Source: Thermoplasmata archaeon
GTDB taxonomy: Archaea > Thermoplasmatota > Thermoplasmata > Thermoplasmatales > Thermoplasmataceae
Direction of reading: 5' to 3'
Length of the DNA stretch: 5,524 nucleotides
Assembly (NCBI GenBank): GCA_021847855.1
Contig: JAJZOT010000062.1
Span: forward strand, 1-5,524
Shown: positions 1 to 5,393 of the stretch, one piece after another
Numbering within the stretch: position 1 is the stretch's first letter
How the letters are laid out: every line of letters starts with the position of its first letter
The notes under the pieces: model-generated
Told to the model about the DNA's origin: nothing
Database searches by the model: none
Seen by the model: only the letters and a program-made list of their open reading frames with translations
Position numbers and translations under genes: made by a program

Positions 1-1
1 A

Positions 2-181
2 CCAGAAGGTTATGCTATAGTGATAAGGGGAGGTGGATGGCTTAGAGAAGACTTCCAAGCAGAAAAGAAATATAATGTATCATTCACTCGAGTCAGAAGG
101 TTAGAAAACTGCTTTTTAGTGGGGTTAGTAGTTAATGAACTTAAAGAGGATGTTTCAAACTATACAAGGCGCATTAAGTAA
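2..181 (+). CDS. 3' end of an unrecognised protein (partial)
   Basis: One frame is open from the left edge to a TAA at 179-181 and encodes the last 59 residues of a protein that begins outside the window. The piece starts PEGYAIVIRGGGWLREDF and ends SNYTRRIK. It mixes beta-like hydrophobic stretches (YAIVI, FLVGLVV) with many charged residues, and has no membrane segment or catalytic motif that I recognise. It points the same way as the nuclease gene at 279. The 97-base gap to that gene contains a TATA-like sequence, so the two may be transcribed separately. Codon composition looks normal for the region. Function is unknown, and the open frame at a window edge could in principle be chance. 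Confidence 0.55.
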   Translation, partial: PEGYAIVIRGGGWLREDFQAEKKYNVSFTRVRRLENCFLVGLVVNELKEDVSNYTRRIK

Positions 182-185
182 ATGC

Positions 186-198
186 ACCATATATAGTG
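186..198 (+). promoter_or_regulatory. TATA-box-like element upstream of the nuclease gene
   Basis: The sequence ccatatatagtg contains an archaeal TATA-like core centred near 192, just after the stop codon of the preceding gene. Transcription would be expected to begin about 25 bases downstream, near 217. That leaves a leader of roughly 60 bases before the GTG at 279, which differs from the leaderless layout of the other genes here. A short open frame (230-301) sits in that leader. The assignment rests on composition and position only. Confidence 0.35.
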
Positions 199-229
199 AA
201 ATTAATCTGAAAGGTGGGGTTAAGCTTCT

Positions 230-301
230 ATGCAAAATTTTATGGCTTACCGAAGATTAATCTATCAATCAATGATGAGTGGTTGTTTTGTCGTTCAATA
301 A
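230..301 (+). CDS. possible 23-residue leader ORF overlapping the nuclease start
   Basis: ATG at 230-232 opens a 23-codon frame, MQNFMAYRRLIYQS followed by MMSGCFVVQ, ending with TAA at 299-301. A purine-rich GGTGGGG (213-219) lies about 10 bases before the ATG and could pair with the 3' end of archaeal 16S rRNA. The frame overlaps the first 23 bases of the nuclease gene in a different phase. It might be a regulatory leader peptide, the true N-terminus separated from the nuclease by a frameshift, or chance. I recognise no family, and a frame this short is weak evidence of a gene. Confidence 0.18.
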   Translation: MQNFMAYRRLIYQSMMSGCFVVQ

Positions 302-1328
302 AGAGTTTATTAACAATCTAAAGGGAAAAATCGAGAGTCATAGAGATTTGTATGAAAAGAATGAAGCAGCCGTTAGGCAGCATATCATTGATCCTATACT
401 GAGGGAACTAGGATGGGATATAGCGGATCCAGACCAAGTAATCCCTGAAGACAACACGGGAGAAGGAGGGTTTCCAGACTATGCACTACTGAAAGACGGA
501 AAGAAGATCATTTTGATAGAGGCGAAAAAGATGTCCGAGGAACCTATGTCACATATAAAACAGTTGGCACGGTACTCCAGTGATATTGGCTCCAGATATG
601 GTTTCATCACCAACGGAGCAGAATTCGTACTGTTCAAGTCGTACGAAGAGTTCAAGCCATATATTGAGAGAGTTATATGGAAAGCCAACGTCGAAGTTGA
701 TCCCCCAGAAAGAGTAGTTAGGATTCTCACCAGCGTTTCTCCCAATAATGTTTTGTTAATAGAAGAACTGGCAAAGAAAAGCGATAACCTAAACATGCTC
801 TGGGATGAGCTAATAGAGGACCCAGATACTTTCTCAAAAGTGCTTTCGGATCACTTCAAGAAACAGTTAAGTTCTAAGTTTCCAAATTTGCGATACGAGT
901 TTGATGAAGTTCAAGAATTTTTGAAGGAAAGAGCAAGCGCACTTCTATCCCAGGAATCTAATGTGCAGTACCCTGAAAACCTTGAGCCTGGCAACGAGGC
1001 GTATGGAGCAAAGTACTATACCAAAATGCGTCTCGAGGGTAAAGAATACAAGATACTCGCTCAGAACCAGATACTCATAAACGTTGCCGAGTGGCTGGTA
1101 GATAAAGGAAAACTAAACCGGAATACAGTTCCAATAGAAGCTGGGTATAAGAGGTATCTCGTAAACAAGGAAAATAAGAACAAAGATGGTAGATCTCTTC
1201 CGGGAGGCAAGGCGATCAAAGGTGGCCTATGGCTGATGCTCAACCTAAGTGCTAGCAATATCGTTTTGAAGTCATACGAACTCTTGGAGAAATTTGGATA
1301 CCACAAGGATACATTGCAGTTAGAATGA
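279..1328 (+). CDS. orphan restriction endonuclease-like protein, HSDR_N (PD-(D/E)XK) family
   Basis: The protein has 349 residues. Residues about 8-130 match the N-terminal nuclease domain of type I restriction R subunits. The conserved NEAAVRQHIIDPIL helix supplies E29. P66-D67 and E81-A82-K83 form the PD-(D/E)XK metal site, and Q95-x3-Y99 is the accessory QxxxY motif of HsdR-type nucleases. Predicted activity is therefore Mg2+-dependent DNA cleavage in the cytoplasm. Residues about 160-235 are charged and helical. Residues about 238-345 form a second domain (GKEYKILAQNQ, then GGLWLMLNLSASNI and LLEKFGY), a pattern I associate with the C-termini of other restriction-linked proteins; its role is uncertain. 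Full R subunits are near 1000 residues with helicase motors, which are absent here, and no hsdM or hsdS is nearby. GTG 279 is the first start after an in-frame TGA at 276; TTG 288 is an alternative. It could be a defence protein or a decayed R-subunit relative, though the frame is intact. Confidence 0.85.
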   Translation: MVVLSFNKEFINNLKGKIESHRDLYEKNEAAVRQHIIDPILRELGWDIADPDQVIPEDNTGEGGFPDYALLKDGKKIILIEAKKMSEEPMSHIKQLARYSSDIGSRYGFITNGAEFVLFKSYEEFKPYIERVIWKANVEVDPPERVVRILTSVSPNNVLLIEELAKKSDNLNMLWDELIEDPDTFSKVLSDHFKKQLSSKFPNLRYEFDEVQEFLKERASALLSQESNVQYPENLEPGNEAYGAKYYTKMRLEGKEYKILAQNQILINVAEWLVDKGKLNRNTVPIEAGYKRYLVNKENKNKDGRSLPGGKAIKGGLWLMLNLSASNIVLKSYELLEKFGYHKDTLQLE

Positions 1329-1333
1329 GAGAA

Positions 1334-1368
1334 TTTCCTCTTTATTTTAATTCTTTGATTTACCTTTA
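1334..1368 (+). terminator. T-rich terminator after the nuclease gene
   Basis: Six bases after the TGA stop the non-template strand becomes pyrimidine-rich, with ttt, ctttattttaattcttt and ctttat clusters. Archaeal RNA polymerase commonly terminates at such oligo-T stretches without a hairpin. The call is compositional, and the whole intergenic stretch is A/T-rich, so specificity is low. Confidence 0.35.
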
Positions 1369-1535
1369 TCTGATAATCTGCCGAAGGTGATAGGAAGTAA
1401 ATTTAACTATTTATTCTTGGAGATCAAATTCTGTCTTAGTAATCGAATGACTCAAGTATTAGTCGCTCACGTTAAAGTATTTAATATCAATTTCTGCTGC
1501 TTTACTCACCATTTGTTGTAATTCTAATCATTTTA

Positions 1536-1706
1536 ATTGATTACGTAGTACAGAGATCACAATTTATGAGGAATTTCTTTGTATATGCAAATATCCAGCT
1601 TATAGAATCAAATTTTATCTATTCTAACTTCTTGCATGTCATTAAAGAAGCGTGAAGGTTTTGTTCTATAACCATTTTGATTTGTTTCAGAAAAGGCCAT
1701 TACTAC
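1536..1706 (-). pseudogene. in-frame remnant of the integrase C-terminal catalytic part
   Basis: Reading on from the TAG at 1707-1709 in the same frame gives VVMAFSETNQNGYRTKPSRF, then FNDMQEVRIDKI, a TGA (1608-1610), FYKLDICIYKEIPHKL, a TGA (1557-1559), SLYYVIN and a TAA (1533-1535). The order matches the end of SSV1 integrase as I remember it. KPSRFF (codons from 1661 down) fits KYFRKF, which carries the KxxR box II. DICIYKEIPHKL fits DFIQGRKPTRVL, and SLYYV fits the HYV box. A further patch in another frame (KAAEIDIKYF, about 1500-1474) might hold the former tyrosine region. The stops and the lost GR and HY residues indicate decay. Similarity is by eye, so confidence is moderate. Confidence 0.5.
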
Positions 1707-2111
1707 CTATTGAGAAGAGTGCATCTTGTGAAGCGATAAAGCAAACTCCTTAGGCATGTAAACGTATGATAGCCTTTTCTGGCCTCGATTGTAGGATAAG
1801 GGATATCTGGCCATGTCACCATTGACAATCAGTTTATCCCTGTCTAATTCACTGAGCATCTTTACAGCTTCAGTTATCCTTATTTCGGAATACGTCAGGA
1901 GAAGGAAGATCGCTTTGTGTCTTCCATTTCTTGTCTTATGGAATGCGCTCTTAATCTGCTCATCAGTTGGGACAAAATTATCAGAGTTACTCCTGTGGGA
2001 CTTCAGAATTTTTCTAAAATGCACTACATCTTCGTCTGTTGTTATGTTGTATTCGGTCAAGAAATTCAAGTAGACTCTAATCAATACTGAGAGGTATTTG
2101 GTCCTAGACAT
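1707..2111 (-). pseudogene. truncated SSV-type archaeal tyrosine recombinase (integrase)
   Basis: This 134-residue open frame covers the middle of an archaeal integrase. Residues 7-50 (RVYLNFL through SNSDNFVPTDEQI) match the region before the catalytic domain in SSV-type enzymes. TYSEIRITEAVKML (73-86) is box I, with R78 as the catalytic arginine, and MARYPLSYNRGQKRLSYVY (100-118) matches the beta-hairpin segment with lysine K112. The usual SGxR glycine is glutamate here (E76). The frame stops before the box II arginine, the box III histidine and the nucleophilic tyrosine, so it cannot recombine DNA on its own. The N-terminal part is also missing: only ten in-frame codons precede the ATG before a TAA. 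Intact family members have roughly 300-340 residues. The fragment marks a past virus or plasmid integration; no intact copy or tRNA target is in the window. Confidence 0.72.
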
Positions 2112-2129
2112 GTTCAGTACGATGACAAA

Positions 2130-2315
2130 TTGATGAGAACTTTAGAATTTGGAAGATTAATTCCGAGTGGCAGAGAAGTCGCATTTAAAATTTTGTTATT
2201 CTTGGCTGGAACGACCATTCCAGGGGCAAGTGAGATTGTTAATTTTGTAGAGCAAGTCTACAACAAGAAAATAGGCAGATTTGTAAAAATGATACTAAAA
2301 ATAGCAAATTCTTAG
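2130..2315 (+). CDS. possible small protein, 61 residues, unrecognised
   Basis: The frame opens with TTG at 2130 immediately followed by ATG at 2133, the likelier start, and ends with TAG at 2313-2315. The product has a hydrophobic core segment (FKILLFLAGTTIPG, about residues 19-32) followed by an amphipathic, lysine-rich tail (FVEQVYNKKIGRFVKMILKI). It could be a small membrane-associated or basic protein. It lies between the start of the dead integrase and the end of the hydrolase and is divergent from the former. No convincing TATA box or ribosome-binding site precedes it, and A/T-rich pseudogene surroundings can yield chance frames of this size. I recognise no family. Confidence 0.3.
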   Translation: MMRTLEFGRLIPSGREVAFKILLFLAGTTIPGASEIVNFVEQVYNKKIGRFVKMILKIANS

Positions 2316-2347
2316 GAAGCAATAGGAAACCGTACAAAAGTATTGAA

Positions 2348-3073
2348 TCATACTATTAATGTCTCAAACGTTGAAACAAGTTCCTCAGGTTTGTTTACCA
2401 TTGGATAATGATCGGTTCTGATGACTTTGTATTTTCCATCGAGTGATTCAAGGAATTTTATGTCGTCCTCATTGAATTCCTCTCCTTCCTTAATGCAGAA
2501 TATGTAGGCCTTTCTTGCTTTGTCTACTTTCTCGCTGATCACAATAGAATCAAAGGCAAGTTTTGCTGGCCACGGGGTTATTTTTGACATGAACCATTTC
2601 CTATCGCTACCCTTTAAGTCAAAACAAAAAATATTTGAGGCCTCCTCGTCAAGAGGTATTTTCCAGCCTTCTCCCTTCTCATTTGCCAGTTTCTTCATTG
2701 ATTCGAGTTCACTGGGCGGCATGGATTCTCGACCGCCCTGCGGTGTCCTGACCTTTTTAGGCACGAAAGCATCAAGATAGAGTAACATTCTGATACGATC
2801 AGGAATTTTATCATACACTGCAGAAACAACTTTACCAGCAAAACTGTGCCCAACCAGTATTACGTCCTTCAAGTCCTCGTATTCAAAGATGTTGATTACG
2901 TCTTTAACTGCAGTTTCCATTCCATACTCCTTCCTTGCTAGATGGGCCCTCTCACCCATGCCAGTCAATGTGACAGGGTAAACAACATGACCATTTTTAC
3001 GCATATCCGGTATTATTTTCTTCCAAACCCATGACCCTAGCCATGCGCCAGGAACAAGAACAAATGTTGCCAT
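2348..3073 (-). CDS. alpha/beta hydrolase (esterase-like)
   Basis: The protein has 241 residues from the ATG at 3071-3073 and belongs to the alpha/beta-hydrolase fold. It begins MATFVLVPGAWLGSWVW, with PGAW forming the oxyanion region. TLTGMGERAHL follows at about 36-45. GHSFAG at 75-80 is the nucleophile elbow with Ser77, LYLDAFVP lies near 98-105, and TDHYPMVNKPEEL supplies His222. This is the layout of the esterase and hydroxynitrile-lyase-like branch. The usual acid position after strand 6 (C-x-x-D) reads CIKE, with Glu196, so the acid may be glutamate or lie elsewhere. The substrate cannot be predicted, and the protein is probably cytoplasmic since no signal peptide is seen. An in-frame ATG at 3113-3115 would add 14 residues. 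I prefer 3073 because a TATA box sits 25 bases upstream and the family N-terminus starts there. The gene stands alone. Confidence 0.87.
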   Translation of the reverse strand: MATFVLVPGAWLGSWVWKKIIPDMRKNGHVVYPVTLTGMGERAHLARKEYGMETAVKDVINIFEYEDLKDVILVGHSFAGKVVSAVYDKIPDRIRMLLYLDAFVPKKVRTPQGGRESMPPSELESMKKLANEKGEGWKIPLDEEASNIFCFDLKGSDRKWFMSKITPWPAKLAFDSIVISEKVDKARKAYIFCIKEGEEFNEDDIKFLESLDGKYKVIRTDHYPMVNKPEELVSTFETLIV

Positions 3074-3090
3074 AAATGAAGTTAGGCAGC

Positions 3091-3104
3091 GTGGAATATA
3101 AAGA
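3091..3104 (-). promoter_or_regulatory. TATA box of the hydrolase gene
   Basis: On the minus strand CTTTATATT (3103 to 3095) is an archaeal TATA box centred near 3098, 25 bases before the ATG at 3073. Archaeal transcription starts about 25 bases downstream of the box, which places the first nucleotide at or next to the start codon. The mRNA would be leaderless, and this decides between the two candidate starts. Confidence 0.65.
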
Positions 3105-3228
3105 TTATATGTCATGAAAAAGTTCTTTTGCCCACGCTTTTATGGCGAAACTGCTGGTAGACCGTTTTCTCAATTGGATTGCTGGATTGGTTCCTTTCAT
3201 TCAATAAAGCTGGAACATTAGACTTTTA

Positions 3229-3373
3229 CTAAAAACCCAGGTCAATTTTAGAAACCTCTCCTAATTTAGCATACATTCCGGTATGATTCATTCAGATTAT
3301 AATGAACTAATTGCATTCTTTCAGCATCCGTTAAGTGTTTGGACAGATCTGCAGCAAGTATACCCGTAGTGGA
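3229..3373 (-). pseudogene. frameshifted remnant of a helix-turn-helix protein
   Basis: On the minus strand the codons from 3373 read STTGILAADLSKHLTDAE, then RMQLVHYNLNESYRN and a stop two codons later. One base further along, in the neighbouring frame, the reading continues AKLGEVSKIDLGF until TAG at 3229-3231. Joined, SYRN plus AKLGEVSKIDLGF looks like the helix-turn-helix of regulators and transposase or integrase N-termini (SYR..A..LGVSK...), preceded by an LT..ER helix. A TAG at 3374 closes the frame upstream, so both ends are lost. The remnant lies on the same strand as the integrase fragment at 1707-2111, with the hydrolase between them. It could be a relic of the same element or an unrelated regulator. 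The join is my inference. Confidence 0.4.
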
Positions 3374-3419
3374 CTAGGATTCCCTGAGGCTTAATGTATC
3401 ATCTCTTTTCAGGAATACC

Positions 3420-3425
3420 AAAAAA
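3420..3425 (-). terminator. oligo-T terminator of the cysH-sat operon
   Basis: Read on the minus strand, six consecutive T follow a GC-rich CCGCC, beginning 26 bases after the sat stop codon. A short CAC/GTG pairing just upstream is too weak to count as a hairpin. An oligo-T run after a G/C-rich segment is a typical archaeal termination signal. Position and orientation fit the end of the operon. Confidence 0.5.
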
Positions 3426-3451
3426 GGCGGTTACACGCATGGGTGCTTTAG

Positions 3452-4594
3452 CTAGTGTCCGTTGACAAACAGGCCCTTGATACCAGTCATAGTCTGGAAT
3501 ACCTCTTTGCGCATGAACTCGGATGGTGGATCGTTGTTATGTGTGATCATTTCCCTTATTTTGGTGCCGCTGAATCTTAGCCTGACACTTTCCGGATGCG
3601 GACAGGTCCTGTCAGTAGCCAGTTCATTGCATGATTTGCAGAAAAACGTCTCTGAAAAATGAAGTATTTCTATACCCAAATCCGGAAAACTATCGATATT
3701 TTTCTGAGCATCATAGGGGCCGTAGTATGATCCAACACCGGCATGATCTCTTCCTATTATGAAATGTGTGCAACCGAAATTCTTGCGCATTATTGCGTGT
3801 ATAACGGCTTCTCTTGGACCAGCATACATCATTTCGTAGTTAATCGGAGAGAGGAGAACACTACCATTGGGAAAGTAATTGTCTATCAGTGTTCTGTACC
3901 CTTTGATTATGGCTTCGTCGCTGTAATCTCCGTTTTTTTTCTTTCCAATCACAGGGTTGATGAAGAGGCCATCCGTGCTCTGCAAAGCCATTTTCTGAAT
4001 GTATTCGTGTCCGCGATGCGGGATATTCCTTGTTTGAAATGCGGAAATAGTTTTCCAGCTTTTCTGCTTGAAGATTTTTCTGGTTGCATTCGGAGTCATT
4101 ACAAGTTCGCTGAAAGGTAATTCAGGTGATATTGACCATAGAAGCTTGCCCGAGATAATTTTTCTGGGTTTGACTGCGATTTTTGCTACTCCGGGATGTT
4201 CCAGAGAATCTGTTCCAAACACCGCTCTACCGTACATTCTCCAATCTATTCTGAATATTTCTTCAGCCTTGACACAGCCCACGGATTTTCCTTGGAAATT
4301 AAGGATTACATTATCACCCTCCCTTATGATTTCATTAGTTTTGTCCTCAACATGCAATAAGTATGGGATACTCCATGGAATGCCGTTTTCAAGTCTCTGG
4401 CTTTCAAGAATTGATAGATAATCGTTCTGCCCTACAAATCCATGTAGAGGGCTGAATATTCCATCTTTTATATTGGAAATTGTGGATGCAGCTTCTGAAT
4501 CGACCTCAATTCTGAAAAGCCCTTTTACGTCAAGTTCTGATCCTTCCGGGTCTTTTATTGATACGAGGTTTCCACCATGTGGTTCAGAAAACAT
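3452..4594 (-). CDS. sat: ATP sulfurylase (sulfate adenylyltransferase)
   Basis: Sat makes APS and pyrophosphate from ATP and sulfate in the cytoplasm, the first step of sulfate assimilation. From the chosen start the protein has 380 residues, the usual archaeal and bacterial single-chain length. It begins MFSEPHGGNLV, the family N-terminus, followed by a PUA-like domain. The catalytic nucleotidyltransferase domain has QTRN (187-190), HRGH (193-196), GRDHAG (281-286) and the late FSGTKIR (341-347). C319-x2-C322, C331 and H333 form a zinc-binding knuckle as in the Thermus-type enzyme. The frame stays open upstream to 4825, but that stretch lies inside the reductase gene and has no family similarity. 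ATG 4592-4594 has GGAGG eight bases upstream. The gene overlaps cysH by 11 bases, which implies co-transcription and translational coupling. No kinase domain is fused. Confidence 0.95.
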   Translation of the reverse strand: MFSEPHGGNLVSIKDPEGSELDVKGLFRIEVDSEAASTISNIKDGIFSPLHGFVGQNDYLSILESQRLENGIPWSIPYLLHVEDKTNEIIREGDNVILNFQGKSVGCVKAEEIFRIDWRMYGRAVFGTDSLEHPGVAKIAVKPRKIISGKLLWSISPELPFSELVMTPNATRKIFKQKSWKTISAFQTRNIPHRGHEYIQKMALQSTDGLFINPVIGKKKNGDYSDEAIIKGYRTLIDNYFPNGSVLLSPINYEMMYAGPREAVIHAIMRKNFGCTHFIIGRDHAGVGSYYGPYDAQKNIDSFPDLGIEILHFSETFFCKSCNELATDRTCPHPESVRLRFSGTKIREMITHNNDPPSEFMRKEVFQTMTGIKGLFVNGH

Positions 4595-5372
4595 TGTCAT
4601 TTCCTCCGTTGTTTGAACCTTTTTCCCGTTTTCCAGAAATGCGTATAAAGTCCGGAGTGGAAAGAAGCTTTTCAGAGCCTTCGGTGTGCAGTCCGCATTC
4701 CTTCTGGCCATCTTCCCACCACCAGCGTCCGGATCGCTGGTCATCTCCCTGCCGCACCGCCCTTGTGCAAGGCTCACAGCCAATGCTCGGATATCCCAGG
4801 TCATGCAGTTTATTGTACGGGACATTATTCTGTTTTATATAGTCCCAGACCTGATCAGATTTCCACTCTATTATTGGATTAACTTTGACTATGTCCTTTT
4901 CCTTGTCGTATTCCACCAATTTCGATCCTGATCGAAATATAGTCTGTTCCCTTCTGATGCCGGTTATCCATATCTCGTGGTTTTTTAGGATTCTCCGCAA
5001 CGGTTCAACTTTCCTCACATTGCAGCAGAGTGCCCTGTTTTCCCTGGATTTGTAAAATAGGTTGAGGCCGTATTCATCGACCATTTTCTGAACTTCCTCT
5101 TTATCCGGGAAGAAGGTACGAAAGGAGATTCCGTAACCATTTCTTACCGTATCCATAATCTGATAGGTTTCCTCGGGTAAGCGTCCCGTGTCAATGGAAG
5201 CGATCTCGATCCGGTTTCCATGTTTCTTAATCAGGTTCATCATGACCATGTCCTCTGCGCCGAAGCTTGAGGTAAATACAGCCCGGTTTCCAAACTCCTG
5301 AGATATATAGCCCAAAAATTTCGCTGGATCTCTGCTATGTTTCTCAAGATTGACCATTTCTTCCGGATTCAT
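4584..5372 (-). CDS. cysH: APS reductase, 4Fe-4S type (phosphoadenylyl/adenylyl-sulfate reductase family)
   Basis: The enzyme reduces APS to sulfite and AMP using thioredoxin-like electron donors; it is cytoplasmic and follows Sat. The 262-residue protein has the PP-loop SSFGAED (35-41), IDTGRLPEETY (60-70) and RALCCNVRK, with the C116-C117 pair. GYPSIGCEPCTR follows with C199 and C202, then RSGRWWWEDGQKECGLH with the catalytic C226. The CC plus CxxC set ligates the 4Fe-4S cluster and marks APS-preferring reductases; the enterobacterial PAPS enzyme lacks it. About 33 residues follow ECGLH, and the asparagine/glycine-rich end encodes the ribosome-binding site of sat. ATG 5370-5372 is chosen because a TATA box lies 26 bases upstream, giving a leaderless mRNA. 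This is the first gene of the cysH-sat operon. The main uncertainty is naming (cysH or aprA-independent APS reductase), not function. Confidence 0.94.
   Translation of the reverse strand: MNPEEMVNLEKHSRDPAKFLGYISQEFGNRAVFTSSFGAEDMVMMNLIKKHGNRIEIASIDTGRLPEETYQIMDTVRNGYGISFRTFFPDKEEVQKMVDEYGLNLFYKSRENRALCCNVRKVEPLRRILKNHEIWITGIRREQTIFRSGSKLVEYDKEKDIVKVNPIIEWKSDQVWDYIKQNNVPYNKLHDLGYPSIGCEPCTRAVRQGDDQRSGRWWWEDGQKECGLHTEGSEKLLSTPDFIRISGKREKGSNNGGNDNVF
4603..4607 (-). promoter_or_regulatory. Shine-Dalgarno sequence of sat
   Basis: GGAGG on the minus strand lies inside the last codons of the reductase gene (AAC-GGA-GGA-AAT). It is eight bases from the ATG at 4592-4594 but only two from the ATG at 4598-4600, so it selects the downstream start. 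Its use contrasts with the leaderless first gene of the operon, as expected for an internal cistron. Confidence 0.7.
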
Positions 5373-5373
5373 C

Positions 5374-5388
5374 GGGGAAAATTTCCCC
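5374..5388. repeat. perfect inverted repeat, candidate operator of cysH-sat
   Basis: GGGGAAA-A-TTTCCCC is a perfect 7-bp inverted repeat with a single central base. It begins two bases upstream of the reductase ATG and ends a few bases before the TATA box. In a leaderless promoter this covers the space between TBP/TFB and the start site, where a bound dimer would block RNA polymerase. A sulfur- or redox-responsive repressor site is the natural reading. A hairpin in RNA is less likely, because transcription is predicted to begin downstream of the repeat. Confidence 0.55.
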
Positions 5389-5393
5389 TGACG

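Larger units (their letters stand above)
1329..1706. other. 378-base A/T-rich stretch between nuclease and integrase fragment
   Basis: No intact gene is visible on either strand. The first 40 bases carry T-rich runs suitable as a terminator for the nuclease. From 1706 down to about 1536 on the minus strand, the codons continue the integrase fragment in frame through several stops. A further frame-shifted patch at 1459-1530 may be the end of the same dead gene. The stretch is visibly more A/T-rich than the sulfate genes on the right. I saw no tRNA, attachment-site duplication or repeat array here. Confidence 0.6.
3074..3451. other. 378-base intergenic stretch between hydrolase and sat
   Basis: From left to right this stretch holds four things: the hydrolase promoter (3091-3104); a segment of about 100 bases with only short frames on both strands (a 35-codon plus-strand frame from 3114 and a 33-codon minus-strand frame below 3226, neither recognised); a frameshifted helix-turn-helix-like remnant on the minus strand (3229-3373); and the sat terminator region around 3420. 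No tRNA or intact gene was found. Confidence 0.6.

Noticed and set aside
479..796. 105-codon minus-strand frame inside the nuclease gene
   Set aside because: Antisense to the PD-(D/E)XK domain, with no ribosome-binding site or family resemblance.
1329..1706. tRNA gene or att site next to the integrase fragment
   Set aside because: I looked for a TpsiC-like GGTTCGAATCC segment and for a direct repeat, since SSV-type integrases target tRNA genes, and found neither.
1813..2073. 86-codon plus-strand frame over the integrase fragment
   Set aside because: Antisense shadow: serine- and leucine-rich with no recognisable domain, opposite a frame with clear integrase motifs.
3074..3115. Fourteen-codon N-terminal extension of the hydrolase (MTYNLYIPRCLTSF)
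   Set aside because: The TATA box lies within this stretch, so the transcript should start at about 3073, and the family N-terminus begins at MATFVLVPG.
3114..3221. 35-codon plus-strand frame with FY...GRP, reminiscent of transposase N-termini
   Set aside because: Too short, no promoter or continuation, and the rest does not resemble a transposase. The opposite strand offers an equally short frame.
3126..3228. 33-codon minus-strand frame (LLNERNQ, then SNPIEKTVYQQFRH) below the helix-turn-helix remnant
   Set aside because: It has a faint transposase-like flavour, but no motif is firm enough to support a call.
3743..4421. Long plus-strand frames (3743-4120 and 4068-4421) across sat
   Set aside because: Antisense shadows of a strongly identified sat gene; no independent motifs.
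4595..4825. Upstream extension of the sat frame (77 further codons from ATG 4823-4825)
   Set aside because: It lies wholly inside the reductase gene in another frame, lacks Sat similarity, and GGAGG with correct spacing points to 4594.
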